The position numbers and the translations under genes are program-made. A model generated the notes under the pieces. That model was not told the DNA's origin. It worked only from the letters and a program-made list of their open reading frames with translations, and searched no databases. DNA of 32,772 nt, from assembly GCA_001714685.2 (NCBI GenBank), contig MDTP02000070.1, positions 1 to 32,772 of the forward strand, read 5' to 3'. Below are positions 7,793-16,167 of the stretch, piece after piece (the stretch's first letter is position 1; each line of letters begins with the position of its first letter). This DNA is from Methanosarcina sp. Ant1. Its GTDB lineage: Archaea > Halobacteriota > Methanosarcinia > Methanosarcinales > Methanosarcinaceae.

Positions 7793-10354
7793 ATGAAAAA
7801 ATCAATAATAACTTTCAGTGAACTCTTGGTTCTATTTTTGCTTATAGTCTTATCGATAGCGATAGTAGGTGTCGTTCTGGAAAATGTTACAAACCAGAAT
7901 GAGAATTCCCCAAAGATTGGACTTGCGCCAGAAAACCCCGAATTTGTCAAATACCATAACAACAAAATTTACACTCAAGCTGCGCCTTCCCAGGATGGAC
8001 ATAAAGCAGGTTTTGTACCCGCGCCTGTGGACCTTAATTATCTTAGCAATATTTCCACAGCAGAAGTATCTGCTCCAGCTTACAATGACATGCAGGATGT
8101 ACAAGCTGTGAGTACGGTCTCCAGTACTCGATCCGAATTATCTGCTCCAGCTTACTATGACCTGCGAACACTACAAAAGGTAACGACTGTGAAAGACCAG
8201 GGTAGCGCAGGAGCCTGCTGGGCATTTGCAACCTGTGCATCTCTGGAATCATATTTAATGTCTGGAGAAAACCGGGATTTTTCAGAGAATAATATGAAAA
8301 ACCTGCTTTCTTCTGCATATCCGGAAGGTTTTGACCGCAATCCCAACGATGGGGGAAATGAATTTATATCAACTGCCTACATGGCCCGCTGGAGCGGACC
8401 AGTGGCCGAAAGCAGTGATCCTTATAGAGATACATCGATGTCTTCGCCCACTGGACTTTCTGTACAGAAACACGTTCAAGATGTGCTTTTTCTTCCGGAT
8501 AGGCAGGGGCCTCTGGACAATAACGAAATAAAATTGGCAGTCCAGAACTCCGGAGCGGCGTTTACCGCATTTTACTATGATAATGCCTTTTATTCCCCTA
8601 CCACATACAGCTATTACTATAACGGGCGCTCAGCATCTAATCATGCTGTAGCGATTGTGGGCTGGAATGATTCCTTTGATAGGAACAGGTTTTCCAATGT
8701 TCCACCTGGAGATGGGGCATTCATCATAAAAAATAGCTGGAGTCCAGCCTGGGGAGAAAATGGGTATTTCTATGTTTCCTATTACGACTCAAATATAGGA
8801 ACCTCTAATTTAGTTCTCACGGCTGAAAGCCCTAATAATTATAAATCCATCTACCAGTATGACCCACTCGGATGGATCCAGAGCGTGGGATACCGTAACC
8901 ACGTTGCCTGGTGTGCAAACATCTTTACTTCAAAATCCGATGAAGCCCTCAAAGCCGTGAGTTTCTATACAACAGACTCAAACTGCAAATATGACATCTA
9001 TATTTATACTAACCCGGGGTCCAATCCCATAAGTCAAGCAGGCCCTATTCTATCAAAGAGCGGGACAAGCCTTGCTGCAGGCTACCACACAATCCCCCTG
9101 GATCCCGGAGTTCCACTCAAGACAGGTCAAAAGTTCTCCGTCGTTCTGAAGCTTACAACTCCTGAATACAATTTCCCGATTGCAATAGAAATGCCGTACT
9201 CAGGCTATAGTAGTAAAGCAACAGCCCATGCAGGAGAGAGCTTTATCAGTTCTGACGGGAATACCTGGACAGACATAACTACATATGACTCAAATACAAA
9301 TGTATGCATCAAGGCCTTTACCGCTCCAGGAAATGTGCGTCCTGCAGCAAGCTTTTCTGCAACCCCAACCTCAGGGAATGTACCATTGACCGTCGCCTTT
9401 ACTGACACAAGTACAGGAACGCCTACTTCATGGAGTTGGAGTTTTGGAGACAAAACATCTTCAACAGAGAAGAACCCTGTACACACATACAGTACAGCCG
9501 GAAAATACACTGTAACCTTAACAGTAAGGAATGCAGCGGGTAGTAATGCGGTAACTAAATCCAGCTATATAAATGTCGGAGCCCTTCCGAAAGCACCTAC
9601 TGCTGCTTTTTCGGCATCTTCTACTTCTGGAAATGCACCTTTGAGGGTTCAGTTTACTGACACGAGTACAGGAACTCCCACTTCATGGAATTGGAGTTTT
9701 GGAGACGGGACATCTTCAACAATCAAGAGTCCAACACATACTTACTCAACAGCTGGGAACTACACTGCAGTACTTACAGTAAGCAATGCTGCAGGTAGTA
9801 ATACGGCAACAAAATCCACTTATATAAAAGTGGCAGCAGCTACACAAAAACCGGTTGCAAACTTCAGTAGCAATATTACCTCCGGAAATTCGCCTCTGAA
9901 TGTCTTATTTACTGACACAAGTACAGGAACACCTACTTCATGGAGTTGGAGATTTGGAGACGGAACATCTTCAACAGCCAAGAATCCTGTGCACAAATAC
10001 AGTAAAGCAGGAAAATACACTGTTAGTTTAACCGTAAGGAATGCGGCCGGAAGTAATATGGTAACAAGGTCGAGCTATATAAATGTTGGAGCCCTCATGA
10101 AGGCTCAGCCCGCTGCTTTTTCTGCATCTCCCACCTCTGGGAATGCACCTTTGAAGGTTCAGTTTACTGACGCAAGTACAGGATCACCCACTTCATGGAG
10201 GTGGAGTTTTGGTGACCGAACATCTTCAACAACCAAGAACCCTGTACACACATACAGTAAAACAGGAAAATACACTGTAACCTTAACAATAAGGAATGCA
10301 GCGGGCAGCAATGTGGTAACTAAATCCAGCTATATAACTGTCGGGCCCGCCTGA
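7793..10354 (+). CDS. Secreted papain-like (C1) cysteine protease with lectin-like and PKD domains
   Basis: The 853-residue product starts with an N-terminal membrane/signal segment (residues 10-29), so the rest is extracellular. A C1 papain-type domain spans about 117-345, with nucleophile Cys142 in GACWAFA, His284 in SNHAVAIVGW and Asn314 in KNSWSPAWGENGY; the catalytic set is complete. Residues ~350-510 resemble the lectin-like domain that follows C1 peptidases in clostridial surface proteins. Four PKD domains follow (starts near 518, 602, 688 and 771), each with [12 protein letters not shown] and a W.FGD core. GGAAG lies 8 bases before the ATG. The gene ends in a TGA followed by a decayed fifth PKD domain, so the C-terminus is probably truncated. 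It likely acts on or at the S-layer; the substrate is unknown. Confidence 0.9.
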   Translation: MKKSIITFSELLVLFLLIVLSIAIVGVVLENVTNQNENSPKIGLAPENPEFVKYHNNKIYTQAAPSQDGHKAGFVPAPVDLNYLSNISTAEVSAPAYNDMQDVQAVSTVSSTRSELSAPAYYDLRTLQKVTTVKDQGSAGACWAFATCASLESYLMSGENRDFSENNMKNLLSSAYPEGFDRNPNDGGNEFISTAYMARWSGPVAESSDPYRDTSMSSPTGLSVQKHVQDVLFLPDRQGPLDNNEIKLAVQNSGAAFTAFYYDNAFYSPTTYSYYYNGRSASNHAVAIVGWNDSFDRNRFSNVPPGDGAFIIKNSWSPAWGENGYFYVSYYDSNIGTSNLVLTAESPNNYKSIYQYDPLGWIQSVGYRNHVAWCANIFTSKSDEALKAVSFYTTDSNCKYDIYIYTNPGSNPISQAGPILSKSGTSLAAGYHTIPLDPGVPLKTGQKFSVVLKLTTPEYNFPIAIEMPYSGYSSKATAHAGESFISSDGNTWTDITTYDSNTNVCIKAFTAPGNVRPAASFSATPTSGNVPLTVAFTDTSTGTPTSWSWSFGDKTSSTEKNPVHTYSTAGKYTVTLTVRNAAGSNAVTKSSYINVGALPKAPTAAFSASSTSGNAPLRVQFTDTSTGTPTSWNWSFGDGTSSTIKSPTHTYSTAGNYTAVLTVSNAAGSNTATKSTYIKVAAATQKPVANFSSNITSGNSPLNVLFTDTSTGTPTSWSWRFGDGTSSTAKNPVHKYSKAGKYTVSLTVRNAAGSNMVTRSSYINVGALMKAQPAAFSASPTSGNAPLKVQFTDASTGSPTSWRWSFGDRTSSTTKNPVHTYSKTGKYTVTLTIRNAAGSNVVTKSSYITVGPA

Positions 10355-10584
10355 CAGCTCCAGTTACCGCTTTTTCTGTATTTCCAACCTGCGGGACACT
10401 CCATTGAAGGTGCAGTTTACTGACGCAGTACAGGAACTCCCACTTCATGGAAATGGAGTTTTAGAGACGGAACATCTTCAACAGACAAGAATCCTGTACA
10501 CACATACAATAAAACCGGAAAATACACTGTAACCTTAAAGACAGGAAATACCAAAGACAGTAGCACCAAAACCGTATCTGGATA
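10355..10584 (+). pseudogene. Decayed fifth PKD domain and tail of the protease gene
   Basis: Immediately after the TGA, the DNA still resembles the upstream PKD repeats but changes frame twice. Near 10357 the match is in frame 1 (APVTAFSVFPT). From 10401 it is in frame 0 (PLKVQFTDA). From 10427 it is back in the original frame, running [12 protein letters not shown] through [13 protein letters not shown] to an SG tail. The last in-frame stop is a TAG whose G is the first base of the MITE at 10585. The simplest reading is a stop plus two small deletions, then MITE insertion at the 3' end. Confidence 0.75.
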
Positions 10585-10675
10585 GGCTCTTCGCCATTTT
10601 CTATAGATAAGATGATTTTCAATTCAAGACCGCGTTGGTTTTTATGAGGATATCCACACAAAACAACGAAGAGCC
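10585..10675 (-). mobile_element. MITE, GGCTCTTCG family (copy C, reversed)
   Basis: 91 bp, reverse orientation relative to copies B and D and highly similar to both. The termini are GGCTCTTCG and CGAAGAGCC. It abuts the end of the decayed PKD tail. The flanks do not form an obvious 8-bp duplication, consistent with later loss of flanking DNA. Confidence 0.8.
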
Positions 10676-10767
10676 AAAATTTTTTAGTGTAGGTATATAC
10701 AGAGTTGAGTCGTTTTCAGTTACAGGAACAATAATAATAGAGAGATGTAGCCTTTCTAAGTCACTAA

Positions 10768-10898
10768 GAGCCTATCCGAAAAGTGGTTACCTGCTGTAAC
10801 TTTTACAATACGCAATATGCAAAACCTGAACGGATACTTTGATATTATAGACCTATTATGACTTTTCAACATGCATTACTGACTTTTCGGATAGGCTC
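10768..10898. mobile_element. IS5-like MITE with TAA target duplication
   Basis: 131 bp bounded by perfect 17-bp inverted repeats, GAGCCTATCCGAAAAGT at the left and its complement at the right. The flanking triplets are TAA on both sides (10765-10767 and 10899-10901), matching the TNA duplication made by IS1031-group IS5 elements. The interior has no ORF. The family link rests on duplication size and the adjacent transposase-like relic. Confidence 0.75.
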
Positions 10899-10982
10899 TA
10901 AAGCGCTTAATTTTACTCCTTTTACTTTCTTGTAGCCATCGTAATCGATGTTTCCCCTTTTTAGCAGAATTGCGAGGAACAT
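10899..10982 (-). pseudogene. Transposase relic (possible IS5 family)
   Basis: On the minus strand, 28 codons read MFLAILLKRGNIDYDGYKKV and then KGVKLSAL, running straight into the MITE at 10898. The DYDGYKKVKG segment resembles the catalytic-core region of IS5-type transposases around their second strand. The fragment is too short for certainty. No further transposase sequence is in frame upstream. Confidence 0.4.
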
Positions 10983-11282
10983 CTTCTCAGGTACAACGTG
11001 TATTAATCACATACAAAATTCCATTCATTAACTTTCGCAAATCTGAACAACGTCTTCCTGTATGTAGTTTGTGGAGGAAGAAGGCGTTCTATGGAGCTCA
11101 ATAGAATGTCACCAATTTCACGGAATGACATGAAACTAAATTTATAATTTTAATATTATATTGTTTATTTGATCAGCTCCATGAATAGAATGCCCTATAA
11201 CTTTTCTAAGACAGTCAAGTTAATATTCGATTAATAACAATGTAGAAAGTCAAGTAAAAATTTATAGAAGGTGGCTTTTAAC
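10902..11282. other. Intergenic region upstream of the pilin-like gene
   Basis: Apart from the transposase relic, this holds an interrupted inverted repeat (11083-11098 against 11175-11194) around an AT-rich TATA-like stretch at about 11140-11162, the likely promoter of the pilin-like pair. Confidence 0.45.
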
Positions 11283-11780
11283 GTGGAGGGCAAAAAGTGC
11301 AGGGCACTTGGCGAAGACTGCCAGGCAGTTTCAGAAGTAGTAGGGCAGGTGCTCATGATTGCCATAGTTGTGTTAGCTTTCTCTTCAGTAGCCGTTGTTA
11401 TATTTTCGGATTTGGTAGTAAATCCTCCTCATACGCCGCATACAGACCTGCAGGCGAACCTGCAACCAAGTAACAGCAATAATACCAGTTACACATTATG
11501 TGTACTCCATACTGGCGGCGAGGCTATAGACCTTAAAAATGCTAAAATTGCTTATTTAAACGCCAGTAGACAAACGGATTATTTTAACAACCTAGAGGAT
11601 GTAAGCTTTTCTCGAGAAGGAAATGAGTCTGAAAATGGAAATTTGATGTTAGGCGACTTTATAAAATTTGACATTCCAAGAAATAACTTAACATTTACGG
11701 AGTATGGCACTATTGATATGTATTTTGTGTACACGCCATCTCAACAGGTAATACAGAAATTTACGTTATGTAAAATGTAA
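11283..11780 (+). CDS. Archaeal type IV pilin-like protein
   Basis: About 165 residues. The N-terminus has a short charged leader followed by QAVSEVVGQVLMIAIVVLAF and continuing hydrophobic residues. This is the class III signal peptide/pilin H-domain pattern of archaeal type IV pilins, which a PibD-like peptidase would cleave just before the hydrophobic helix. The rest is a Ser/Asn-rich soluble domain with likely N-glycosylation sequons (NNTS, NESE, NLTF) and two late cysteines. I chose the GTG at 11283 because AGGTG lies about 9 bases upstream; an earlier GTG at 11271 would add four residues but has no spaced ribosome binding site. A gene with a similar N-terminus starts 38 bases downstream, implying an operon. 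Exact pilin class is uncertain. Confidence 0.75.
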   Translation: MEGKKCRALGEDCQAVSEVVGQVLMIAIVVLAFSSVAVVIFSDLVVNPPHTPHTDLQANLQPSNSNNTSYTLCVLHTGGEAIDLKNAKIAYLNASRQTDYFNNLEDVSFSREGNESENGNLMLGDFIKFDIPRNNLTFTEYGTIDMYFVYTPSQQVIQKFTLCKM

Positions 11781-11818
11781 TAATTAGACAAGATAATCGA
11801 AATAAATAAAGTTCCGCT

Positions 11819-14431
11819 ATGAAAATCAGAGAGAGCCGAAACAAAGAGAAGGCCAGAAAGGACCTATTCAGCTCAGAATCAGCAGCAGCAACAGTGATTG
11901 CAGCAGTACTACTCTTGAGTATCATATTTACCATATTTGCAGTGGTAAGGATTGCATATGTTCCAGAATGGAAAAATGATGCCGAACAATTGCATATGAG
12001 TGAAGTTCAGAGAGATATGACAGAACTCAAATCAACTGTAGATATGATTGCATTAAAGGCAGATATGGTTGCTCTTCTTAAGGATTCAAACTCGAATTCC
12101 TCACCTGATTTTTCCTTGACTGTCCCGATTAGTATGGGAGGTGGAGAAATACCTATTCTCGAACCTTCAAAATCAAGCGGGACACTTTCAGTAAATACAG
12201 AACCTTGCAACATAATCATTAAAGGAACCCCAATTAACGGCACGCCTCAAACCCGGGATCAAAAATGTGGAGGCATTACCTACTATTCTAACAATAGACA
12301 ATATGCGGACCAAGTCTTCAGATATGAAAACGGAGCCTTGATTCTTAAGCAGGGCAATAGATCATTGATGAGACAATCTCCATCATTCCGTATAGAAAGT
12401 AACCCAACTAATAAAAGTAACTATACTGTGTTGATCCAAGAAATCAAAATATCAGGAAATCCTGACACTATTTCTTCAGATACTGATACTTCTTTGAGAC
12501 TGACGGGGCTTAACTCCAATACTACTCCATACGTAGAAAATTTTTATTCTTTTAGTTGCACGATTATCACCAGATATCCAGATGCCTGGAAGTGTTACCT
12601 CAACGATACCGCAAAGAAAGCAGGACTTATAGATTCCAAATTTACACTTGAAAATAATACCTCAGAAAATGGTCTATACGAAGTATATTTTAATCTTAGC
12701 AACAATTTCTATACGCTCAATATGAGCGAATCGGTTATAAAAGCAGAATTGGGAGTTGGAAGCAATTTCAATTATATCAGTGAGGGAACTACTAAAATTA
12801 AATGGGATAATCCGGCTGACATAATTTATGGAACAGCATTAAACAACACTCAATTGAATGCAACTGCTTGGAATGGTCTTACGAATTTAACATCACAAGG
12901 AGCCTTCGTCTATACTCCAGCATCAGGAATTGTATTGAGTGTAGGTACACAGACATTGCATGTGGATTTCACACCTGCTGATGTTGCAAACTACACTACA
13001 GTATCAAAGGATGTTACAATCAATGTCATGAAAGTGACTCCAACAATTACATGGAGTAGTCCTGCAGGCATAATCTATGGAACAGCATTGAACAGCACTC
13101 AGTTGAATGCAACTGCTTGGAATGGTCTTACGAATTTAACATCACAAGGAACATTTGTATATACTCCAGCATCAGGAACTACACTGAGTGCAGGCACACA
13201 GACATTGCATGTGGATTTCACACCTGCTGATACTGCAAACTACAACATAACATCAAAGGATGTTACAATCAATGTCATGAAAGTGACTCCAACAATTACA
13301 TGGAGTAGTCCTGCAGGCATAATCTATGGAACAGCATTGAACAGCACTCAGTTGAATGCAACTGCTTGGAATGGTCTTACGAATTTAACATCACAAGGAA
13401 CCTTCGTCTATACTCCAGCATCAGGAACTAAACTGAGTACAGGCACACAGACATTGCATGTTGAGTTCAAACCCACAGATACTGCAAACTACAACACAGC
13501 ATCAAAGGATGTTACAATCAATGTCCTGCTAAAAGCCTATGCATATATTACGAACTACAACAGCAACACTGTATCTGTGATTGACACATCAAACAACACT
13601 GTTATAGCCACGGTAGATGTAAGAAACAATCCTCACGGAGTTGTAGTTAACCCGGCGGGAACAAAGGTATATGTGACGAACGAAGAAGACAAAACTGTCT
13701 CTGTAATTGACACAGCCACAAACACTGTTACAGCCACGGTGAATGTAGGAAAACAGCCTTACGGAGTCGCAGTCAACCCGACGGGAACAAAAGTATATGT
13801 GGCTAATATAGTTGACAGCACTGTCTCTGTGATTAACACGACCACAAACACTGTTACAGCCACTTTAACTGTAGGAGACAATCCTTATGGAGTTGCAGTT
13901 GACCCAGCGGGAACAAAGGTATATGTGACGAACAACCGCAGAAATACTGTCTCTGTAATTGACACAGCCACAAACACTGTTACAGCCACTTTAACTGTAG
14001 GAAGACGGCCTTACGGAGTTACAGTCAACTCAGCGGGGACAAAAGTATATGTGGCGAATGAGTACGATGGCACTGTCTCTGTGATTGACACTGCCACAAA
14101 CAAGGTTACAGCCACTGTGACTGTAGGATACGCTCCTTACGGAGTTGCAGTAACACCGGATGGATCAAGGGTATATGTGGTGAACTTTTGGGACTCCACT
14201 GTCTCTGTAATTGACACAGCCACAAACACTGTTACAGCCACTTTAACTGTAGGAGGTGATCCTTATGGAGTTGCAGTTGACCCAGCGGGAACAAAGGTTT
14301 ATGTGGCGAACAACAAAGACAGAACTATCTCTGTAATTGACATAGCCACAAACACAGTTATAACCACTGTGACTGTAGGAGACAAACCTATCGCCTTCGG
14401 GCAGTTTATAGGTTCGCCCCCAGCAAAATAA
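11819..14431 (+). CDS. Pilin-like N-terminus fused to Ig-like repeats and a YVTN beta-propeller
   Basis: The 870-residue product begins with a charged leader and the hydrophobic segment SAAATVIAAVLLLSIIFTIF (residues ~21-48), resembling a class III signal/pilin helix. A unique Asn/Ser-rich domain spans ~50-323. Three Ig-like repeats of 83 residues follow (starts near 324, 405 and 488), each with IIYGTALN.TQLNATAWNGL and ending in DVTINV. Residues ~570-870 contain seven YVTN repeats (VSVIDTATNTVTATLTVG... PYGVAV.PAGTKVYV.N), enough for one complete propeller. The second and third Ig repeats are nearly identical in DNA, so they arose or were homogenised recently. Likely a surface adhesin or S-layer-associated protein made with the upstream pilin-like protein. 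No clear ribosome binding site precedes the ATG. A PKD-like remnant follows the stop in frame. Confidence 0.85.
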   Translation: MKIRESRNKEKARKDLFSSESAAATVIAAVLLLSIIFTIFAVVRIAYVPEWKNDAEQLHMSEVQRDMTELKSTVDMIALKADMVALLKDSNSNSSPDFSLTVPISMGGGEIPILEPSKSSGTLSVNTEPCNIIIKGTPINGTPQTRDQKCGGITYYSNNRQYADQVFRYENGALILKQGNRSLMRQSPSFRIESNPTNKSNYTVLIQEIKISGNPDTISSDTDTSLRLTGLNSNTTPYVENFYSFSCTIITRYPDAWKCYLNDTAKKAGLIDSKFTLENNTSENGLYEVYFNLSNNFYTLNMSESVIKAELGVGSNFNYISEGTTKIKWDNPADIIYGTALNNTQLNATAWNGLTNLTSQGAFVYTPASGIVLSVGTQTLHVDFTPADVANYTTVSKDVTINVMKVTPTITWSSPAGIIYGTALNSTQLNATAWNGLTNLTSQGTFVYTPASGTTLSAGTQTLHVDFTPADTANYNITSKDVTINVMKVTPTITWSSPAGIIYGTALNSTQLNATAWNGLTNLTSQGTFVYTPASGTKLSTGTQTLHVEFKPTDTANYNTASKDVTINVLLKAYAYITNYNSNTVSVIDTSNNTVIATVDVRNNPHGVVVNPAGTKVYVTNEEDKTVSVIDTATNTVTATVNVGKQPYGVAVNPTGTKVYVANIVDSTVSVINTTTNTVTATLTVGDNPYGVAVDPAGTKVYVTNNRRNTVSVIDTATNTVTATLTVGRRPYGVTVNSAGTKVYVANEYDGTVSVIDTATNKVTATVTVGYAPYGVAVTPDGSRVYVVNFWDSTVSVIDTATNTVTATLTVGGDPYGVAVDPAGTKVYVANNKDRTISVIDIATNTVITTVTVGDKPIAFGQFIGSPPAK

Positions 14432-14524
14432 CCAGTATTTCCTGTTGTAAATTTCAGGAGCAATATCACCCAGGATTCTGTTCTCCTTTTTGTGCAGTAC
14501 ATATCTATCGGAAAATACAATAGA
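14432..14524 (+). pseudogene. PKD-domain remnant after the propeller gene
   Basis: Directly after the TAA, in the same frame, the translation reads PVFPVVNFRSNITQDSVLLF before losing similarity. This resembles the start of a PKD domain like the third one in the protease gene (PVANFSSNITSGNSPLNVLF). The propeller protein probably once continued into PKD sequence. Confidence 0.5.
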
Positions 14525-14612
14525 ATGAATTCAATGAAAGAAGGCGAAAAAGCATTTGAATCAGATCAGCAAATATAAATAATAACTCTGGGGAACATAT
14601 CGAAGTACAGGA

Positions 14613-15346
14613 ATGAGAATGCCTGAAAAATACACCACTTCTTACCCTGCTAGAAGAGTATATTCAGATGGCAGGGCTGAAGACACTGAAGTATTGCTTG
14701 CAAAGGAATGCCCTGTTAAACTGTTTCTCGACGGAAAAAATTTTACTACACTTTTTGCCTCTCCACTTGAACTGAAAGAGCTTGCAGTCGGGCACCTGAT
14801 TACAGAAGGAGCGGTCAATTTCAGAGAGATTATAGAAATCGAGGTAAAGGACGACGAAATTCACGTCCGGACTCAAAATGAAAATCAGCTCTCTCAAGGA
14901 AAAGGGTCGGCTTCACAGGTTTTCGTAGATTCTGACACTATTTTTGATCTAGAAGCCCTTTTGCAGGTACAAATCACCTTGAATCTGAGATATACAGGCT
15001 TACCAGAGGGACTCATCTTGAGGCCCTTATAGATGGAAAAGGAAAACTTGCAGTTCAGATTGTCGATGTAGGCAGACATAACGCAGTAGACAAGATAGTA
15101 GGAGCTGCCTTTCTTCAAGGGCTCGACATCTCACAGCTCTATATGCTTTCCACTGGCAGGCAGCCTGCATACATGGTTACAAAAGCCGCACGGGCAGGAA
15201 TTCCCCTTATTGCCACCAAAGCCATGCCCTTTGACTCCGGAGTTGAGGCTGCAAAAAAAACAAACGTATGCCTTGTAGGGCAGCTCAGAAAAGAAGCGAT
15301 GCTCATCTTTGCCAATGAATGGCGGGTCAGATTTAACAAAAATTGA
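14613..15346 (+). pseudogene. fdhD: FdhD-like formate dehydrogenase accessory protein, frameshifted
   Basis: FdhD passes sulfur to, and inserts, the molybdenum/tungsten cofactor of formate dehydrogenases. The N-terminal frame (14613-15032) gives YPARRVYSDGRAEDTEVLLA through SPLELKELAVGHLITEGAV. The C-terminal part lies in another frame and includes IVDVGRHNAVDKI, MLSTGRQPAYMVTKAARAGI, PLIATKAMPFDSGVEAA and CLVGQLRKEAML. The frames join if one A is restored near 14970 (CAAATCAC to CAAAATCAC), giving about 244 residues, close to the family length. The ATG at 14619 has better AGGA spacing than 14613. The CxxC loop of E. coli FdhD is absent. A sequencing error in the A run cannot be excluded. No formate dehydrogenase gene is in the window. 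Confidence 0.85.
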
Positions 15347-15471
15347 GAGAAGAAAAACTGAGAGCTAATATCGAACTGAATTTTAATCAAAGCCCGATTG
15401 AGCAAAGAACAATTCTAAGCCGTAAATTAGTCTGCTTGAGCGAGCGAAGCGAGTGAAACGGACATCGTGCT

Positions 15472-15536
15472 GTTGCACTTGCAATGCAACTCCTAGAAAA
15501 TCTCCGATTTTCTGTGATCCCGAAGCGAAACTCGGG
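15472..15536. terminator. Cluster of three hairpins between convergent fdhD and hisB
   Basis: Three successive stems are visible: GTTGCA/TGCAAC (15472-15490), AGAAAATC/GATTTTCT (15495-15513, 3-base loop) and CCCGA/TCGGG (15519-15536). They fill the gap between convergent genes and could terminate both transcripts. No long T run follows. The neighbouring GAGCGAGCGAAGCGAG segment suggests a dispersed intergenic repeat. Confidence 0.45.
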
Positions 15537-15538
15537 TG

Positions 15539-16114
15539 TTAGAGAGTGCCTTTCGTGCTTTTTACGTCTTTGCCTTCGATTTTTACAGCCCGCTTCATGG
15601 CATAGGCAAAAGCCTTGAAAAGAGCTTCGATTTTATGATGGTCGTTATCTCCGTAGACACTTGCATGTATGGTAATTTTAGCATTTGAGGCAAGAGTTTC
15701 GAAGAAATGCCTCACCAGCTGGGTACTAAACTGTCCGACCTGGGGAACAGCAAAATCGGCTTTCAGGACAAGATAACTCCGCCCGCCGATATCCAGGGCA
15801 ACGTCTGCAAGAGCTTCATCCATTGGAATTCTGGCTTCTCCAAAACGAGCAATCCCTGCCATGTTTCCAAGAGAGTCTGCAAGAGCTTTTCCGAGAACTA
15901 TCCCGACGTCTTCTATCAGGTGATGCTCGTCTACGTAAAGGTCGCCCTCGGCTCGAATCTTAAGGTCAAACTCTGCGTGCCTCGCAAAAGAAGTAAGCAT
16001 ATGATCAAAAAACCCGACACCAGTGCTGATATCTGCAACTCCTTTACCATCAAGGTTCAGTTCAAGCTGAATGTCGGTTTCTTTTGTCTTACGGGATATT
16101 TTACATGTTCTCAT
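15539..16114 (-). CDS. hisB: Imidazoleglycerol-phosphate dehydratase
   Basis: HisB dehydrates imidazole glycerol phosphate to imidazole acetol phosphate, the seventh reaction of histidine synthesis. The 191-residue product has the metal-binding repeats of the family: [10 protein letters not shown] with [11 protein letters not shown], then [15 protein letters not shown] with [15 protein letters not shown]. It ends near GTL, as expected for a monofunctional archaeal/plant-type enzyme. The frame is open to an ATG at 16147, but I chose the ATG at 16114, which gives the normal length and has GTGAT a few bases upstream. It is the last of three his genes on the minus strand, separated from hisA by about 170 bases that include a tandem duplication. 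Confidence 0.95.
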   Translation of the reverse strand: MRTCKISRKTKETDIQLELNLDGKGVADISTGVGFFDHMLTSFARHAEFDLKIRAEGDLYVDEHHLIEDVGIVLGKALADSLGNMAGIARFGEARIPMDEALADVALDIGGRSYLVLKADFAVPQVGQFSTQLVRHFFETLASNAKITIHASVYGDNDHHKIEALFKAFAYAMKRAVKIEGKDVKSTKGTL

Positions 16115-16167
16115 GAGCATCACATTCTCTTTAAATTTATTAAACACTTTGTATCTAGTGCCTACTA

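Noticed and set aside
10461-10661. 66-codon minus-strand ORF
   Set aside because: It crosses both the decayed PKD tail and MITE C, so it is a chance frame.
15030-15032. Pyrrolysine read-through at the TAG ending the first fdhD frame
   Set aside because: The conserved C-terminal half lies in a different frame, so decoding TAG would not restore the protein; a frameshift near 14970 does.
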